A stretch of DNA of 64,000 nucleotides from Apostichopus japonicus (taxonomy: Eukaryota; Echinodermata; Holothuroidea; Aspidochirotida; Stichopodidae). Location of the stretch: NCBI RefSeq assembly GCF_037975245.1, contig NC_092578.1, positions 19,413,821 through 19,477,820 on the forward strand, in the 5' to 3' direction. The notes beneath the pieces are model-generated. The model was not told the DNA's origin. It made no database searches and saw nothing but the letters and a program-made list of their open reading frames with translations. Below are positions 42,047 to 53,654 of the stretch, piece after piece; position 1 is the stretch's first letter, and each line of letters starts with the position of its first letter. The translations under genes and the position numbers were made by a program.

Positions 42047-43540
42047 AAAGAGGTGCTACTGTTAATGAGCTAAAGTTAGGCTTCCTAGCCTTTTTCTATA
42101 TGCTAGGCCAGGCTGCGGCTAGGATATAGTGTCTAATTTAAATGATATTCCAAAACTGCTACTTGTTTAAATTATATACATGTCTAGTACCGTATGCATT
42201 TTAGGTGTTCTACAAAGGACCTGAATATAGGCCTACTATAGTACTAGGTCATGGATTAATTCCGAGCATAACTTAAGAGCCCAAATATACGTTACCGTTT
42301 AAATTTAGATTTTGGCACAGTAATGTGTGTATATGCAGAGCTTAGTATGCGTAGGATTAGGAGTATATGTGTACGTGTCAGTTATACTATTATTATTATT
42401 CTATTATTATCACTATTATTCACAAGCAGCAATTTTCCCGTCATTGAAATGTCAAGAATGCTTTTGATTCCCCAGCTGTGCCTAACTATATGCTATTTTC
42501 TATATTTGCCACAGACCTTAAAGGTATAAACTGTAAAATAGACATTTGAATCAACAGAGTATTAAAGAAAATGTTTTCTTCATCATTATTTTAATGTAGA
42601 TGCGCAACTCGATGACATGGTATCGGAAAGATTGTGAATAGCGCCATCTCTCCAATTTAGTAGTAGTACGTGACTTTTTAGATGTAGTACACTTCGAATT
42701 AGTAGTAGTACGCGACATTTTAGATGTAGTACACTTCGAATTAGTAGTAGTACGCGACATTTTACATGTATTACACTTCGAATTAGTAGTAGTACATGTC
42801 AAATTAGTAGTAGTACATGTCACTGTGGTCCTTTTGGCGTTCCATAGAATGTGGCTCGTGTGTGTCAGCAGCGGGTACCATATACATTGGACAACTCGTG
42901 GCAAGATCATCAGGCCCAACAGTCTCGTTTGTATCTCACCATGTTGTTGTAACAGAATAATAGTTATGTCCTTGAATATGCCATCTTTGGTACTATTAAC
43001 TCCTGCTTTTACCAGTTGTGCGAAAAATGTCCATTTTATTCTTCTTGAGGCAATGCAATGAAAAGTTCTCCATGCATCTTCACAACTGTTACGTCTTCGA
43101 GAAAATTATTAACATAAGAATCAGCCCACAAATTAATAAAAGAGAAAAGAATTAACCATTTAATCTGGCGAGTGGTTACTGAAATGAATGAAGAAGAAAA
43201 ATAATATATTACCTTCCGGGATATTCTGTGGTGTAATAAGATTTTTTGGGAGAGAACGCATCAACACCTCACCGAAAGCTACGCACAGTTATGCGAATAC
43301 TAAGTTATATAATTTAGCTTTGATTGCTTCCGAAGTAAATGGAACAATCTGCTTTTTCTCTCTTTCAGTATTACCAGTATAGAAACAGTTTCACCAGCTG
43401 GCCTGTTTACATCTGACATCATGCCGTACCCAGGAGGACAGCCCACAGATTACCTCATTGAAGTAGAATGGGAACCTACCGAAGTTCAATCATTTCTCTG
43501 CTTCCTAGCTCGTGACAGTGTTGGGTAGGTACATAACATC

Positions 43541-43587
<47 letters not shown>

Positions 43588-43688
43588 AAATAAATATATA
43601 TATATAGTTATGTATATAGTTTATATAGTTTGTTTATATATATATATATAGTTTCATATAAATATCAATATATATATACATAAATATT

Positions 43689-43740
<52 letters not shown>

Positions 43741-46700
43741 ATATAATTTTGCACGTTTTTTTCCTTCAGGAACTGCAGTCCATTATGCTGTGTGACGTTG
43801 AGTTCTATCGGTGAGTTTGGCTATTGTGGGGCATACATTGTACAGAGTCTTAACGTAAAGGTCAAATATGTACCAGCAAGTAAATCCTCCATCTCCCCCC
43901 CCCCCTCCCAGTCAAGCAGGGTATCGTATTGATAAAGATTGACATTGTCTTTGTTTAACTTTACCCTTCTTTCCATTCCATCCGACAGTAAAGCTTATAG
44001 CGTTCAATACACAGTGCGGGGAGAAGAATGATACGACACACACATGCGTATATACATTTATATTTAAATTGCAACTTTCGTTTTATAACAATAAATTCCA
44101 TACCTATACTAAACGTATTGAGATTGTAATTATCTCTATTTATGACCGGGAATCGGACGGATATTGTACACTCATCGACCATTTGAGCAAATATTGTACT
44201 AGAATTGCTGACCAACTCACGCCCCTTGAGGCATTGAACCATATCGCCTATTGGCTTCAAAGTTGATTGGTGGTATGTACTCGATTAAAGGACGTAGATG
44301 TGACTTCATGGATTGCCTCTAGTTGTTATAGGACTGGGCCCCATCCACCTCCTTTTTGAAGACTTCAAAAAGGAGACACGGTGATGTAATTTCCCCCGTA
44401 CCCGACCTGTATCTCAAAGCTCCTGGCAAATGGCTGCTACAAAACACTGTGATTCATTGGTGTTACTCCTTTTTTTTAAATATTTTGTGTAACTTTGTAG
44501 TGGTTTCCATTATTTTGTTAGGTCTGAGATTTGAGTCGTTACGTAAATCCATCGAAAGTTAAACTACGCAAGTTCAAGAGGAAATCCCTTGATTTTCTTT
44601 ACCAACAGATTCTCCTCCCGAGGTGCTGTCTAACTCACTGACTCCAGCAAGTGGATCCACTCTCGTGGGAGTCGTGGCAGGAATATTAAACATGCAATTA
44701 CAATTTAATGAGGGGGTAAGGAGAGAAATATCAACCATACGGGGTGGAGCCAACTTGTACAAGGGCGCAGGAACGGGGGGTGGGATTGGGGGGGGGGGGT
44801 TCAGGTGATGCGATTTGTCTCTATATAGACCAAAACTGATTTTTGAGTTTTTGTCTTTCTGTAAGTAAAGTTTAAGAGGGAATATAATGAATAACGGAAT
44901 TGTTATGACAGCAGAACTTGCACTATGGATTTTATTTCCCAATGTAGTTGAATGTACTATATGACAGGTCGAAGCTAAAATCCTATATAAAGTCAACCTG
45001 TAATTCATTCTTTGTATTGGTCGGGGGGCTTCTATCGTTAAAGTTCACTGTTAGAGAGACGTACCTGGCATTAGACATCACATGGTATGGAAAAATTACT
45101 CGAAGGATTCAGAGGCAGGTTGTCACCCCCTCTCCCCCCCCCCCGGCATCTTGGCAACGATACTGATATATCAGTAACAAATTTTGAACTCTTACACACA
45201 GATAAGTCGTCCGACGGTATCTGCTTTTATATCAGTTTTTGACGAAACCGACACAATGGTATTTCAAGTTGATGCAAGTGATGACACCCAAGTGGATTTC
45301 CTCGAGAATGACGTCATTGCCTTCGTCATCCCTGCAGAGGACTTCATGGGATCATATTACGTAACCATAGATGCAGCTGTTACCCTTTTGAGGTCCTCAT
45401 GTGCCATTAAATCTGTTGCTGTTGCAGATACGTCATTTTGGACCTTCACAATATGTAAGTTCATCAGAAATCACATCAGAAGTACTTTTCAAGTAGTTGA
45501 ATGCGGTGGCATGTTAACGTCTGTAGTCAGGCAAATACCTGGGTACAAGATATGTTCTTTTTTAGCGTGTTGCAATACTGTAAAACAGGTGCCGAGAAAG
45601 GTCCGGAGTGCACGTCGATGATCAGATCGCGAACTGATTACCAGCTTACATTTAGACCGTAATTATCGGCTCTGAATTCTACAGCTATAGCGGGCACATA
45701 CTACAGTATAACAAGCACATAGCCTATATTAGGCTGTTTGATTTCTTTACCATGGCTATATGTGACCAAGGAATAACATATTTGCAGATACTTTTTTATT
45801 CATTACACTTTTTTATTCATCAATATGTTGCTTTATATATTATATATTTATTCATAAATATTTCATATACCATATTAGTCTCCCTCCCCGCAGTCGTTAC
45901 AGATTTTTATTAATTTTACTTTGTTTGCTGAAAAGTGGCACCCTGGGATTTTCATTGTTTCGTGACCCCTCCCGTTCATAATCTTCAGTCGATGAAACCA
46001 GTTGAACTATTGGCTGTTGCCGGGGGAGGTCCCGATGCGTTCACTACGACGTTCAGAGGACGGGACCACGGAGAGTTTTACAGTAATGGGATGTTCGTTA
46101 GTTACGAAGCGATACTGGTAAGCTATATTCCCTTAATATGAAAAAGATGTTATTTTGATATCAAATTTAAAGCAACTAGTTGTGATTGCAGCGTCTCCCA
46201 TCAGGGGAATACATCGGCTTACCTATATAATAGACCTATACTGTTCCTGACAATTGCGTCAGATAATAAAAGCGGAAATGGGATTAAAGATGAATACCAA
46301 TTGATTAATTAATCTTCTGTCTACGCCAAAATTTTACTGAAATTTATGCGGGTTCATTGCGGTATCTCTCTGTGTGGAAAGAAACTAGTGCTGAAAATTT
46401 TCCAAAGTTGAATATTGCCTCGATATCAGAGCAATCATCCCCCCCCCCCAAACAAAAGTAATGGGTAAGTTCCATTTTCTTTTACAGTTTGCATAGAGCG
46501 CATTATTATTCTAGATTATATGTAATTACATGTCATGCAACCGGTAAACTAATAGCTTTACCGATTTTACAATTAGGGGGCAACATCAACAGATGGGGAC
46601 ATGCTCCGAATATACAAATCAACTTTACTACAACCAGAGCAGGAATGCAGCAAGGCTAAACGCTTTGGAGTACACTTTTGCGATTATTTTTCTACGTTGC

Positions 46701-49700
46701 AACGATTCAGCGCTCAAGTTTTAATACACAACCAAGAAGGTATGTTTTGTTAAAAGTACAGAGAAATAATCACATCTCAAACGCGTTGAGGTTAAAAATG
46801 TACTTGTGCATGGTGTTACCAAAACTTTAAAAACTTACGATGCACAACTTAGGGGACTTTTCGTTAGTTTTCGGTCTATGTTGTAGCCAGGGTTGGGTTG
46901 GTATTAGGCCTCATCCCTACCCGAAATGCTATGGACTAACATCGCCGAAGAAGTTGGTTCATTTGGTGATATGTATACAACACGACCTTCCAAAATAACA
47001 CCCCCCCCCCCAAAAAAAATTCTCCATCGACTCAACCCATACAACGGAACCTCCCCCCCCTCATAAGCTTTCGGAGCTACCACCCCCACCCCCCCATTAA
47101 TCGTGACTTTTCTTGTCAACATATGAAAAATTCATATAAAAGTACAATGGTTAATCTTCACCTTTTAAATGATGATTTTATAAATGACAACATTCTTACC
47201 TCCGATTAAGAAAGAGAGTGTATTTTAAGAATCTACTCTTTTCAGCTGCGTCACTTCTTTCTTTTGAGATGCGTCACTTCCGGTTAGACCGAAGGAGAGG
47301 CAAATCCATCATGCTAGGGCAGACCGTGGGATATCTATGGATGGTGTGAAGGCGGCGGTAGTTGGGGGACGAGCGTGGGGACGGGTAGGGGGGGAGTCTA
47401 AAACGTGTCATTGAAAGTGGTATATTGGTAAAGGTATCCTTATTTACTTCTGAAAACATAAGGATGTTAAGTTTACCCTACACTAGCAATTCATATCGTC
47501 ATTGCAACAACATATAAAATAGAACTGGCGAGTTCAGAGGATGTGGTCATTTATAGCAATGTTGACGCCATACGGGGTGTTTTAATCTTTAATGGATTTC
47601 TTTCTTGATGTATTTCTTGATCCTTCTCTAAATTATGACGTATGTCTGCCTGATTTGTATATCTTCTAGTTCTAATTCCAAGGGACGCCATACGAACTGT
47701 AGTGGTTTCTACTGGTGAAACTCTTACATTGTGCATTAATCCAAATATTCCAAAGGCTTGGAAAGGACCCATTGCATGGAGTTTTAATGGACGTGACCCA
47801 CTTTGGTTACGTCGTTGGACCGGTTCTAGTTGCGTCCATGTTAAACACGTTCAAACGTGTCAGGCAGGTGTGTACGAAGCTTATCGACGTATCTGTGGAA
47901 GGAAGGAAAAACAACATGCTTACTTTGATGTCCGTGTACGGGGTATGAAAGTTATTTTCGTCAAAATGAACTTGATCAGTGCGTTTGTAACGTAACACGT
48001 TTTTTTTCACAGGCGAATGAATACACCTGTAATTTGCATTGCGTTCCGCAATAGTCGTCTGCTATTATATTGCGCACTTAATTTGTATTTACACTATGCA
48101 AGCACGGCATGGCCTGAATAACGTAAAAAATGACTAGTGACAAATTGATCGTCACGATTAGCTTGGAGTTCTTTGTTCTGTGGCTTAAAATTGTCAACAA
48201 AATATCAAGTGAGGTTTTTTCATAGGCTTTATAGAAGTTTACTTCCAGAAACGAAAGATTTTAAGTGCAATTTTGACAATGAAATTAAATATAGGTCTAC
48301 GTATTATTTGTCTAGTTTCGTTTAGCCGAAAGTGCAAAGGTGCCTAGAGATTACGTCTGATCAAGTACCTTTTATTTTAAAGCAATGACACTACAAAAGT
48401 AAACGCTTCAATTCGGACTGAACTTGGAATTGTTTACATAGCCTTCATGTTAAACTTGAAAGACTCAACTTCTAGCAATAACTAGGCTAGTACAGTATAG
48501 TAAAGTTAGTCCGTATGTGTGTGAAACACACTTCATCGACCATTATGTCAATGCATTGTTCATGTTGCTATGACAACTGACATTTATTGCAGGTGCCGAA
48601 TGCTTCAGATCCTTATAGGCATGGCTTCAAAGTATATTGTGTTCAATGTATGTAGTGTTGTTGATATATAACCTATCATGGTTATCCGTGTTATGGTATA
48701 TTTGCTTTTTTACGTTGTTTTGAGACTGTTAACTATAATTAAGTAACAACCAACTACAGGGTACCATTACGATACATTTGTTGGTTATTCTACCTGCATA
48801 ATCTTGCGATAATGACACGGTAAACCGGTCATAAACTTATAATGATTGTAACATTCGTTTTATAGAATAACAGGAAATAAACTGTCTTTGAAAGATCACA
48901 CGATCCTTCGAGAGGTGGCATGTGTCTGTCACACTCTCAGAAGCACCTGAAGATGCAGCCAGGCCTCGCGAGAGGATGGCGTCAAGGGAGCTGCAGCCCG
49001 CGATAAAATGGGATGCTCTGGAAAAGTGGGATAAAGAATAATGCGTTGCACTTTTCGGAATATATATACTTAAAAGCAAGAACCGGAGACTTCAAAATGG
49101 GGGACCGGTGACGTAGTTGTCACTTGAGCCCGTCGCGGCCTTCACTAGTTTGTATAGATATTATAGTAGAGGAGATATTAGAGAATGTCCATTCAATGTT
49201 ACATTTTCGTTCGTACAAATTCTATATTTTCTTTTCCACTTTCAATTTTGGCAGCATGTCCAGATGGTTTCCACACCCCTCCGGCTTGTAGCAGTACTTG
49301 CTCTGTTACTTGTGTGCTTGGATACTGTGGTGACGATGGACAATGCTTGTGCAGGAATGGCCTTACTGGCGAAAATTGTGACACAGGTGAGATAACACTG
49401 CGTATAAGGTTAAAAAAAAAATCAAATCACCCTCCCCCAGCACATGCAGAAATGACAACCTAAATCCAAATTTCATCACAGATCGAACATCCCTAACCCG
49501 TGTTAAACAAAAATCAACACAATAGTTCAAGTTTCATTACAAAATATCCCCAACCCCTTCCTTCAGTTAGTCTCATGCATGCAGGTGCCATGAAACTAAA
49601 TATCAACTCAAAACTGTTGTGTTTCCATAGCAACTCGTGGACAGTTTGGTGTGATTGATGGCGACATTCCCTGTGCGACAGTCGGTCTGGACGCGGATTG

Positions 49701-50031
49701 TAAGGGTAGCTTGATGTGCAGTCAACATGCAGGGTGCTCATGTGCTCCCGGCTGGAAAGGAATTAACTGCGATGAAGGTAAATATATTTATCTTGAAAGG
49801 GATGGAGAAAGAATGGGGGAGGATGTTGGTGGGAGGGGGTCCGGCCCTACACCATTCTTCAGGTCAGGAAAGACATTTCTGACATATTTCTTCATTTTTT
49901 GTTTTTCAGTTAATCCTTCAGATCTTTTCTTCACATTTTCTTCAACAGAGTGTGAATCCCTGACATGGGGCCCTGATTGTGTTTTCTCCTGCAACGGAGG
50001 TACCTCTTGTGACCGCTTCACCGGAGTGTGA
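35786..50031 (+). CDS. Copy A: secreted ectodomain protein, SHFRG/ISWRP-type module + Ig-like + three Tie-like EGF modules; exon 5 split by a transposon
   Basis: Fifteen exons chain in phase to 820 residues if the transposon in exon 5 is ignored: 35786-35935, 37942-38174, 39807-39982, 41002-41093, 41395-41595 plus 42853-42926, 43369-43524, 43770-43810, 44609-44715, 45202-45454, 45936-46117 (acceptor uncertain; 45989 has a better polypyrimidine tract but breaks phase), 46577-46739, 47670-47942, 49255-49386, 49631-49777, 49949-50031. Exon 1 encodes a signal peptide, then ASHFRGALISWRP. Exons 2-9 form a large ectodomain (SWRVSWQRS, VDLTVRDDTGMINSAPVTD, DVDGDDIRCFW, PTDYLIEVEWEPTEVQSFLC, SYYVTID, FWTF) that I recognise only from uncharacterised invertebrate proteins. 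The 47670 exon is Ig-like (GETLTLCI, YEAYRR). The last three are EGF-like, closest to Tie receptors (SCAPGWKGINCDE, SCDRFTGV). No transmembrane segment or kinase precedes the TGA. Exons 1-9 and 10-15 could be separate genes. Confidence 0.75.
36016..36058 (-). ncRNA. Hammerhead-like motif, copy A intron 1 (degenerate)
   Basis: Minus strand: AGCCTCTGAAGAAGGTCC, AGCTA, GGATGGAAACGTTAGGC. The core strands are kept but stem II is weakened (GGTCC against GGATG). It is orthologous in position to the motif at 55250-55294. Confidence 0.35.
37112..37475. mobile_element. hAT-like nonautonomous element in copy A intron 1
   Basis: Ends CAAGGGCGTAGGAA and TTCCTACGCCACTG form imperfect terminal inverted repeats, flanked by the 8-bp duplication TCAGCCAA (37104-37111 and 37476-37483). 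The 364-bp interior has G and C runs and no coding capacity. Copy B has no insertion at the equivalent site near 56380, so it arrived in copy A after the duplication or was lost from B. Confidence 0.85.
38636..38790. repeat. Tetranucleotide-rich tract (CATT/ATTA), copy A intron 2
   Basis: Runs of CATT, GATC/CATC and ATTA units; the copy B counterpart at about 57375-57510 is shorter and differs in unit number. Confidence 0.85.
40430..40565 (+). repeat. Diverged unit of the TTTGACC repeat family, copy A intron 3
   Basis: Contains GAGTTTGACCTTTGGTGACC and GATTTGACCTC with CAATAGGATTCTTGTACT; its orthologue is at 59465-59625. Confidence 0.65.
41596..42846. mobile_element. 1,251-bp DNA transposon with ~330-bp terminal inverted repeats, inserted in copy A exon 5
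   Basis: The element starts TATGGAACGCC and ends GGCGTTCCATA and is flanked by a perfect 6-bp duplication GAATGT (41590-41595 and 42847-42852). Copy B has the uninterrupted exon at the same point. Each arm of roughly 300 bp holds a 42-bp minisatellite (built on GTACTACTACTAATTCGAAG), about four units on the left and one fewer on the right; the arms end near 41925 and 42565. The middle is AT-rich with a (TA)n tract and no transposase. A 6-bp duplication with 5'-TAY...RTA-3' ends fits what I recall for IS3EU-type elements; that class is tentative. Confidence 0.9.
43548..43740. repeat. (CA)n/(TA)n microsatellite cluster, copy A intron 6
   Basis: A CACACA run passes into several long TA stretches broken by GTTTATATAG-like spacers, ending just before exon 7. 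Confidence 0.95.
44760..44808. repeat. Possible fragment of a hAT-like element end
   Basis: CAAGGGCGCAGGAACGGGGG resembles the left end of the element at 37112, followed by a G run; no right end or duplication was found. Confidence 0.35.
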
Positions 50032-50699
50032 TATGGATGTCAACCTCCTTATGTATATAGCTGGACAAGCAACCAGCGAGAGAGACGCTGTACTTTCATG
50101 CTTTCAAATTGATACATAGATGGATTAGCTTACTTCACATGAAGACATTTTTACAATTTTAAATTCTTTATCCAGCAAGTCAAACCTATAAGAAGTCAAA
50201 TTTCTCTTAGTCTATACTATACTATTTCGACGTTTCAACATTGTATCATTATTATTATTATGATAATTCGCATATAACAATCGTCACAGAGTTGTTAAAT
50301 TTATTTAATTCTAATTCTAATTCACTTTTAGTGAATTCAGGGTCGGACGGAGCCAAAAATTGTTACCGGCGCTGGGCTTTATCTCTTGTTTTTTGTTTCT
50401 TTCGATGGGAGTTCAAGTCAGTACCAATGGTGTGTAAGATGAAGGTTAACAGGGTTTTTTTCGATGAAAATTCTTCGTCATATTTTTAGTGATATGTTTC
50501 CGGGGAAACAAAGTTTAAGACATTGAAGAACAATTAAAGAATATAAATGTAATTTATCATTTATAAGCTGCGACTAGTTATTTATTCCTTTATATTCACT
50601 TATCATTATGTATAGGCTACATAAAAAGCTATTAAGGTTTTTATAAAAAAGGAAACAACTACTAGGAAAAAAATAAACAAAGAGAGAAAACAAGAGTGC
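50032..50699. other. 3' flank of copy A
   Basis: The first 90 bases after the TGA match the inverted pseudogene flank and encode, in frame, an EGF-like cysteine pattern past the stop (YGCQPPYVYS). The rest is AT-rich and shows no gene. Confidence 0.5.
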
Positions 50700-51959
50700 A
50701 ATCCACGGAGTTACTTTTTAAGAAAAAGTCGCCCAGGAAAGAACCTGGGCACGAAAACCAAACTTGTTATTGCCCTTTTCCATTTGTTATGGTTAATTGG
50801 TTTGGTAAGGGGGTTTTGGTCATATAAAGTACCATTGAGGCATGGAAGAAGTTTATTGGCATTTCTTTGGACAATTTTGTCTATTTCTTCTTTGAGGAGG
50901 TTATTGAAATTAGGGTGAGTCGGAACAGTAAAGACATTTTTAAAGGTAGTTGCGAAGAGTTCAATTTGTTCTTTGGGGGTTTTGAATTTTTTCCCTTTTT
51001 TATCAATTAAATAATTGGTGCTGATTCTTAGGTTTTGAGTTTTCTGTTGGTTTAAAGATGGCATTAATTTTTTCCAAAACTTTTTGGGGGTCTTATTCTT
51101 TTGATATGTGATTATACTCTTTTTCAGTGCGCAACTCCCTTTGGATTTTAATTTTGTTGTTGATTTCCTATTTGATTCTGTTTATTTTAGTGTTAAGTAA
51201 AAATAATCTAGTTTGTTGGGATCCCTTCTCAGTTTCTCCTGGCCTTGATTAATTCAGGGTTTCATTTGTAGTCAGGTGGCTTAGCAACAATTTTTAGGAT
51301 TAATGTTAGCGCCCGGACAAAAGTACCAAATTTGGCATGGAGTTTGTTTTCGACCTATCTATTGACTTTATCCGTGGAACCCACTTGAACGGCTCCGATT
51401 TTCCAAGATGGCGGCCAAAATCCAAGATGGCCGCCAGAAAAAAGGAAATGTCATATATCTGGCTGTAAAAATCGGAGATGAACAAGTGAGGGGTCAATTC
51501 AGGTGTTTCCGGGGACCAATGAAACAGATGATGGTCATGGCATGTTGCTTGGGCAACCCATTTCCAAGATGGCGGCCAGAATCTAAGATGGCCGCCTGGA
51601 AAAAAAGGAAATTTCATATATATTCATTCCCCAGACCCCCTGTGCCCTTTACTGATCGGGACCATCAAACCTTCCGTCCGCAAACGTGTAAATGAAACCG
51701 GGCTAGCACCCTGACTATATGTTATGGCTGGTATTCTAATTGTGTCACTTTGGCTCAGGAAGCCACTTAGGACTTATTTGAGAACTTTGAGGTGTGATCG
51801 ACCAGGGGTAGACACTGTCGCAAAGCCCGTTATTATATGGGAGTTGCGAGTGTCATGTAAGACTGATTACATTGAATCAACTATATAATAGGGTAACTTG
51901 AGGGAAAACCGACAAGATGTGAATACCGACTCATTGGGAGATTTTGTATGATTGTCCAC

Positions 51960-53104
51960 CCTTCATAAACACAACGTCAATTCTGCGAATTACACACGCT
52001 AAGTCAGGTCACTAGTCATCTGAGGTATTTAGGTCGTTCTTTTCGAACCTGTACTCCAGGGCTGCTGTTAGCGAGGATCTCCAGGAAGACTTGCTGTCTG
52101 GTATAGACAAGGCCCACCCCCCCCCCCTCAGAGTAAAAACGATAGCTTGGGTTCGAATCTCTCCGTTGGTGAACTCTGGACAGCGGTAGCAGCGATGAAG
52201 AAGGGAAAGTCCCCCGGTCCCGATGGCCTTCCTGCTGAGTTCTATAGGACCTTCTGGGAGGTTCTCGGTGGGGACTTGAGAGACGTGTTCGCTACCTCTT
52301 TCCAGTTGAATTACATAAGTCCAAACACAGCGGGTTGGAAATATTGTTCTCCTCCAAAAGTCGGGAGACCCTTTGGACCCGAATAGGCGTCCAATAACGC
52401 TGTCAACTGTGGACTACAAAATCCTGGCCAAAGCATTAGGAAATCGCTTAGCGGATGTGATGCCGGACATTGTAGGTCCTCTCCAGACTCGTGCTGTGCG
52501 AGGCAAGTGTATTCAACATAACCTCTGGTTGATGAGAGACTTGATCGAGTTTGTTAAAGTTTGTGATTTGCCATGTGCACTGGTCTCCTTGGACCAGGAG
52601 GAGGCCTTTGACATGGTAGATCACGACTTTCTGTTCAGAACCTTAGAGTCCTTCGGATTGAACTCAGTGTTTATTCGTTGGGTCTCGTTACTATATAAGC
52701 AGTGGCGGAGCGTCCATACAGTCAGGGGGGCGGATGCCCCCCATGCCCCCCTGACGGACTCAAATGGACTGCTGACGCCCTTTTCAGCTGTTTACCACTT
52801 TTGACTTATTCGCGATTATTTCGTTTTTTTATTGTGCTCTCATCTACCTATTGACATTTGTCACATTTTTGACACCTATTTATACTTCGTTTTCTGCAAA
52901 TTAACCAGGAAAGGCCAGGAAAGGGTGATTTCCGGCGATCTAGGAAGTATCTGTACTCAAAAAATTTCTGTACGCTCCGCGCCAACGTGTGGTGGCGCTC
53001 CGCTTAGACAGTGTCAAAAGCACCCCTACAGACCATCCTTGCCCCCTTGACCAATACCCCTAGCTCCGCCACTGTATATAAGGACGTCTCGAGTATGTAC
53101 TTAA
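51960..53104 (+). mobile_element. LINE B reverse transcriptase fragment (L1/Tx1-like), frameshifted
   Basis: Shows the fingers region GKSPGPDGLPAEFYRTFW and the block RPITLSTVDYKILAKALGNR, QHNLWLMRDL, then LDQEEAFDMVDHDFLF and RWVSLLYKDVSSMYL. The KSPGPDG...EFY and LDQ-x-AFD signatures are characteristic of L1/Tx1-type ORF2 proteins. A frameshift lies near 52375, and a hAT element splits the frame after SLLYK. It ends where the TTAA element begins. Confidence 0.82.
52700..53074. mobile_element. hAT-like nonautonomous element inserted in LINE B
   Basis: Perfect 12-bp ends CAGTGGCGGAGC and GCTCCGCCACTG, with the 8-bp duplication TATATAAG (52692-52699 and 53075-53082). Removing it rejoins the LINE reading frame (LLYK then DVSS), which confirms the boundaries. 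It is the same family as 32526-32816. Confidence 0.92.
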
Positions 53105-53654
53105 AGGTCAGTGGAAGTGTAAACTTACATTTTTGTAGGTCACTTTCAGTGCAGCAGATTGATTTGAAACTTACGTAGATGAAAAGAGTGTATTTCATAA
53201 CCCCAAATATCGAATTTTGAGTTTCAAACTCATTTCGTTCTTGTGTTACCTAAATTAAATATCCGGGTCCGTTGACGTCAAGAGGGGAACGAAATGAATG
53301 TCGCTATTGATTTTACACAGTAATTGCTGATTTTTCTTCCTCCATAGGTGAAAAGTTCAAGTTAATGTTTTCTTCAAAGTCAATAAATGCTTGCATCTAT
53401 ATATTCTTCAAAATTCTGTAACTTTTCATTCAAATCAGATTCGCCGTTCTTAAGTGGCAGAGTTTTGAAAATGTAAATTTTGCATTATCCTTTGCTTCCC
53501 CCCTCGACGTCACAAAAACATTACGTAATAGTAAATCTGTCTAATTTTCACACTGCATCGACTAAAAGTCAGTCTGGTGGTTGGTGGTTGGATTTTCAAT
53601 ACTAATCAGAAGGAATCAGAATCTTCAAAGTCAAGTCTACACTTCCACTGACCT
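53105..53654. mobile_element. TTAA-target DNA element (Kolobok or piggyBac type)
   Basis: Inverted ends AGGTCAGTGGAAGTGTA and TACACTTCCACTGACCT lie directly inside TTAA duplications (53101-53104 and 53655-53658). It is 550 bp with no transposase. It interrupts LINE B, and fewer than 30 bases separate it from the hAT element. The ends do not begin CCC/CCY, which favours Kolobok over piggyBac. Confidence 0.8.

Larger units (their letters stand above)
35385..43260 (+). repeat. Segmental duplication, unit A (partner 54645-64000)
   Basis: From about 35385 the sequence, including promoter-side DNA, introns and exons, runs in parallel with 54645 onward and still matches at the right edge of the window (about 43260 against 64000). 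Long intron stretches are nearly identical, for example 38187-38380 against 57087-57280. The copies differ by transposon insertions and one 3-kb indel. The left boundary lies in a LINE endonuclease remnant. Confidence 0.9.

Noticed and set aside
41553-42047. 164-codon frame rich in TTNSKCTTSKMSRT repeats, and its mirror at 42551-42919
   Set aside because: It is host exon read through into the inverted-repeat minisatellite of the inserted transposon; both arms give the same peptide, so it is repeat translation and not a gene.
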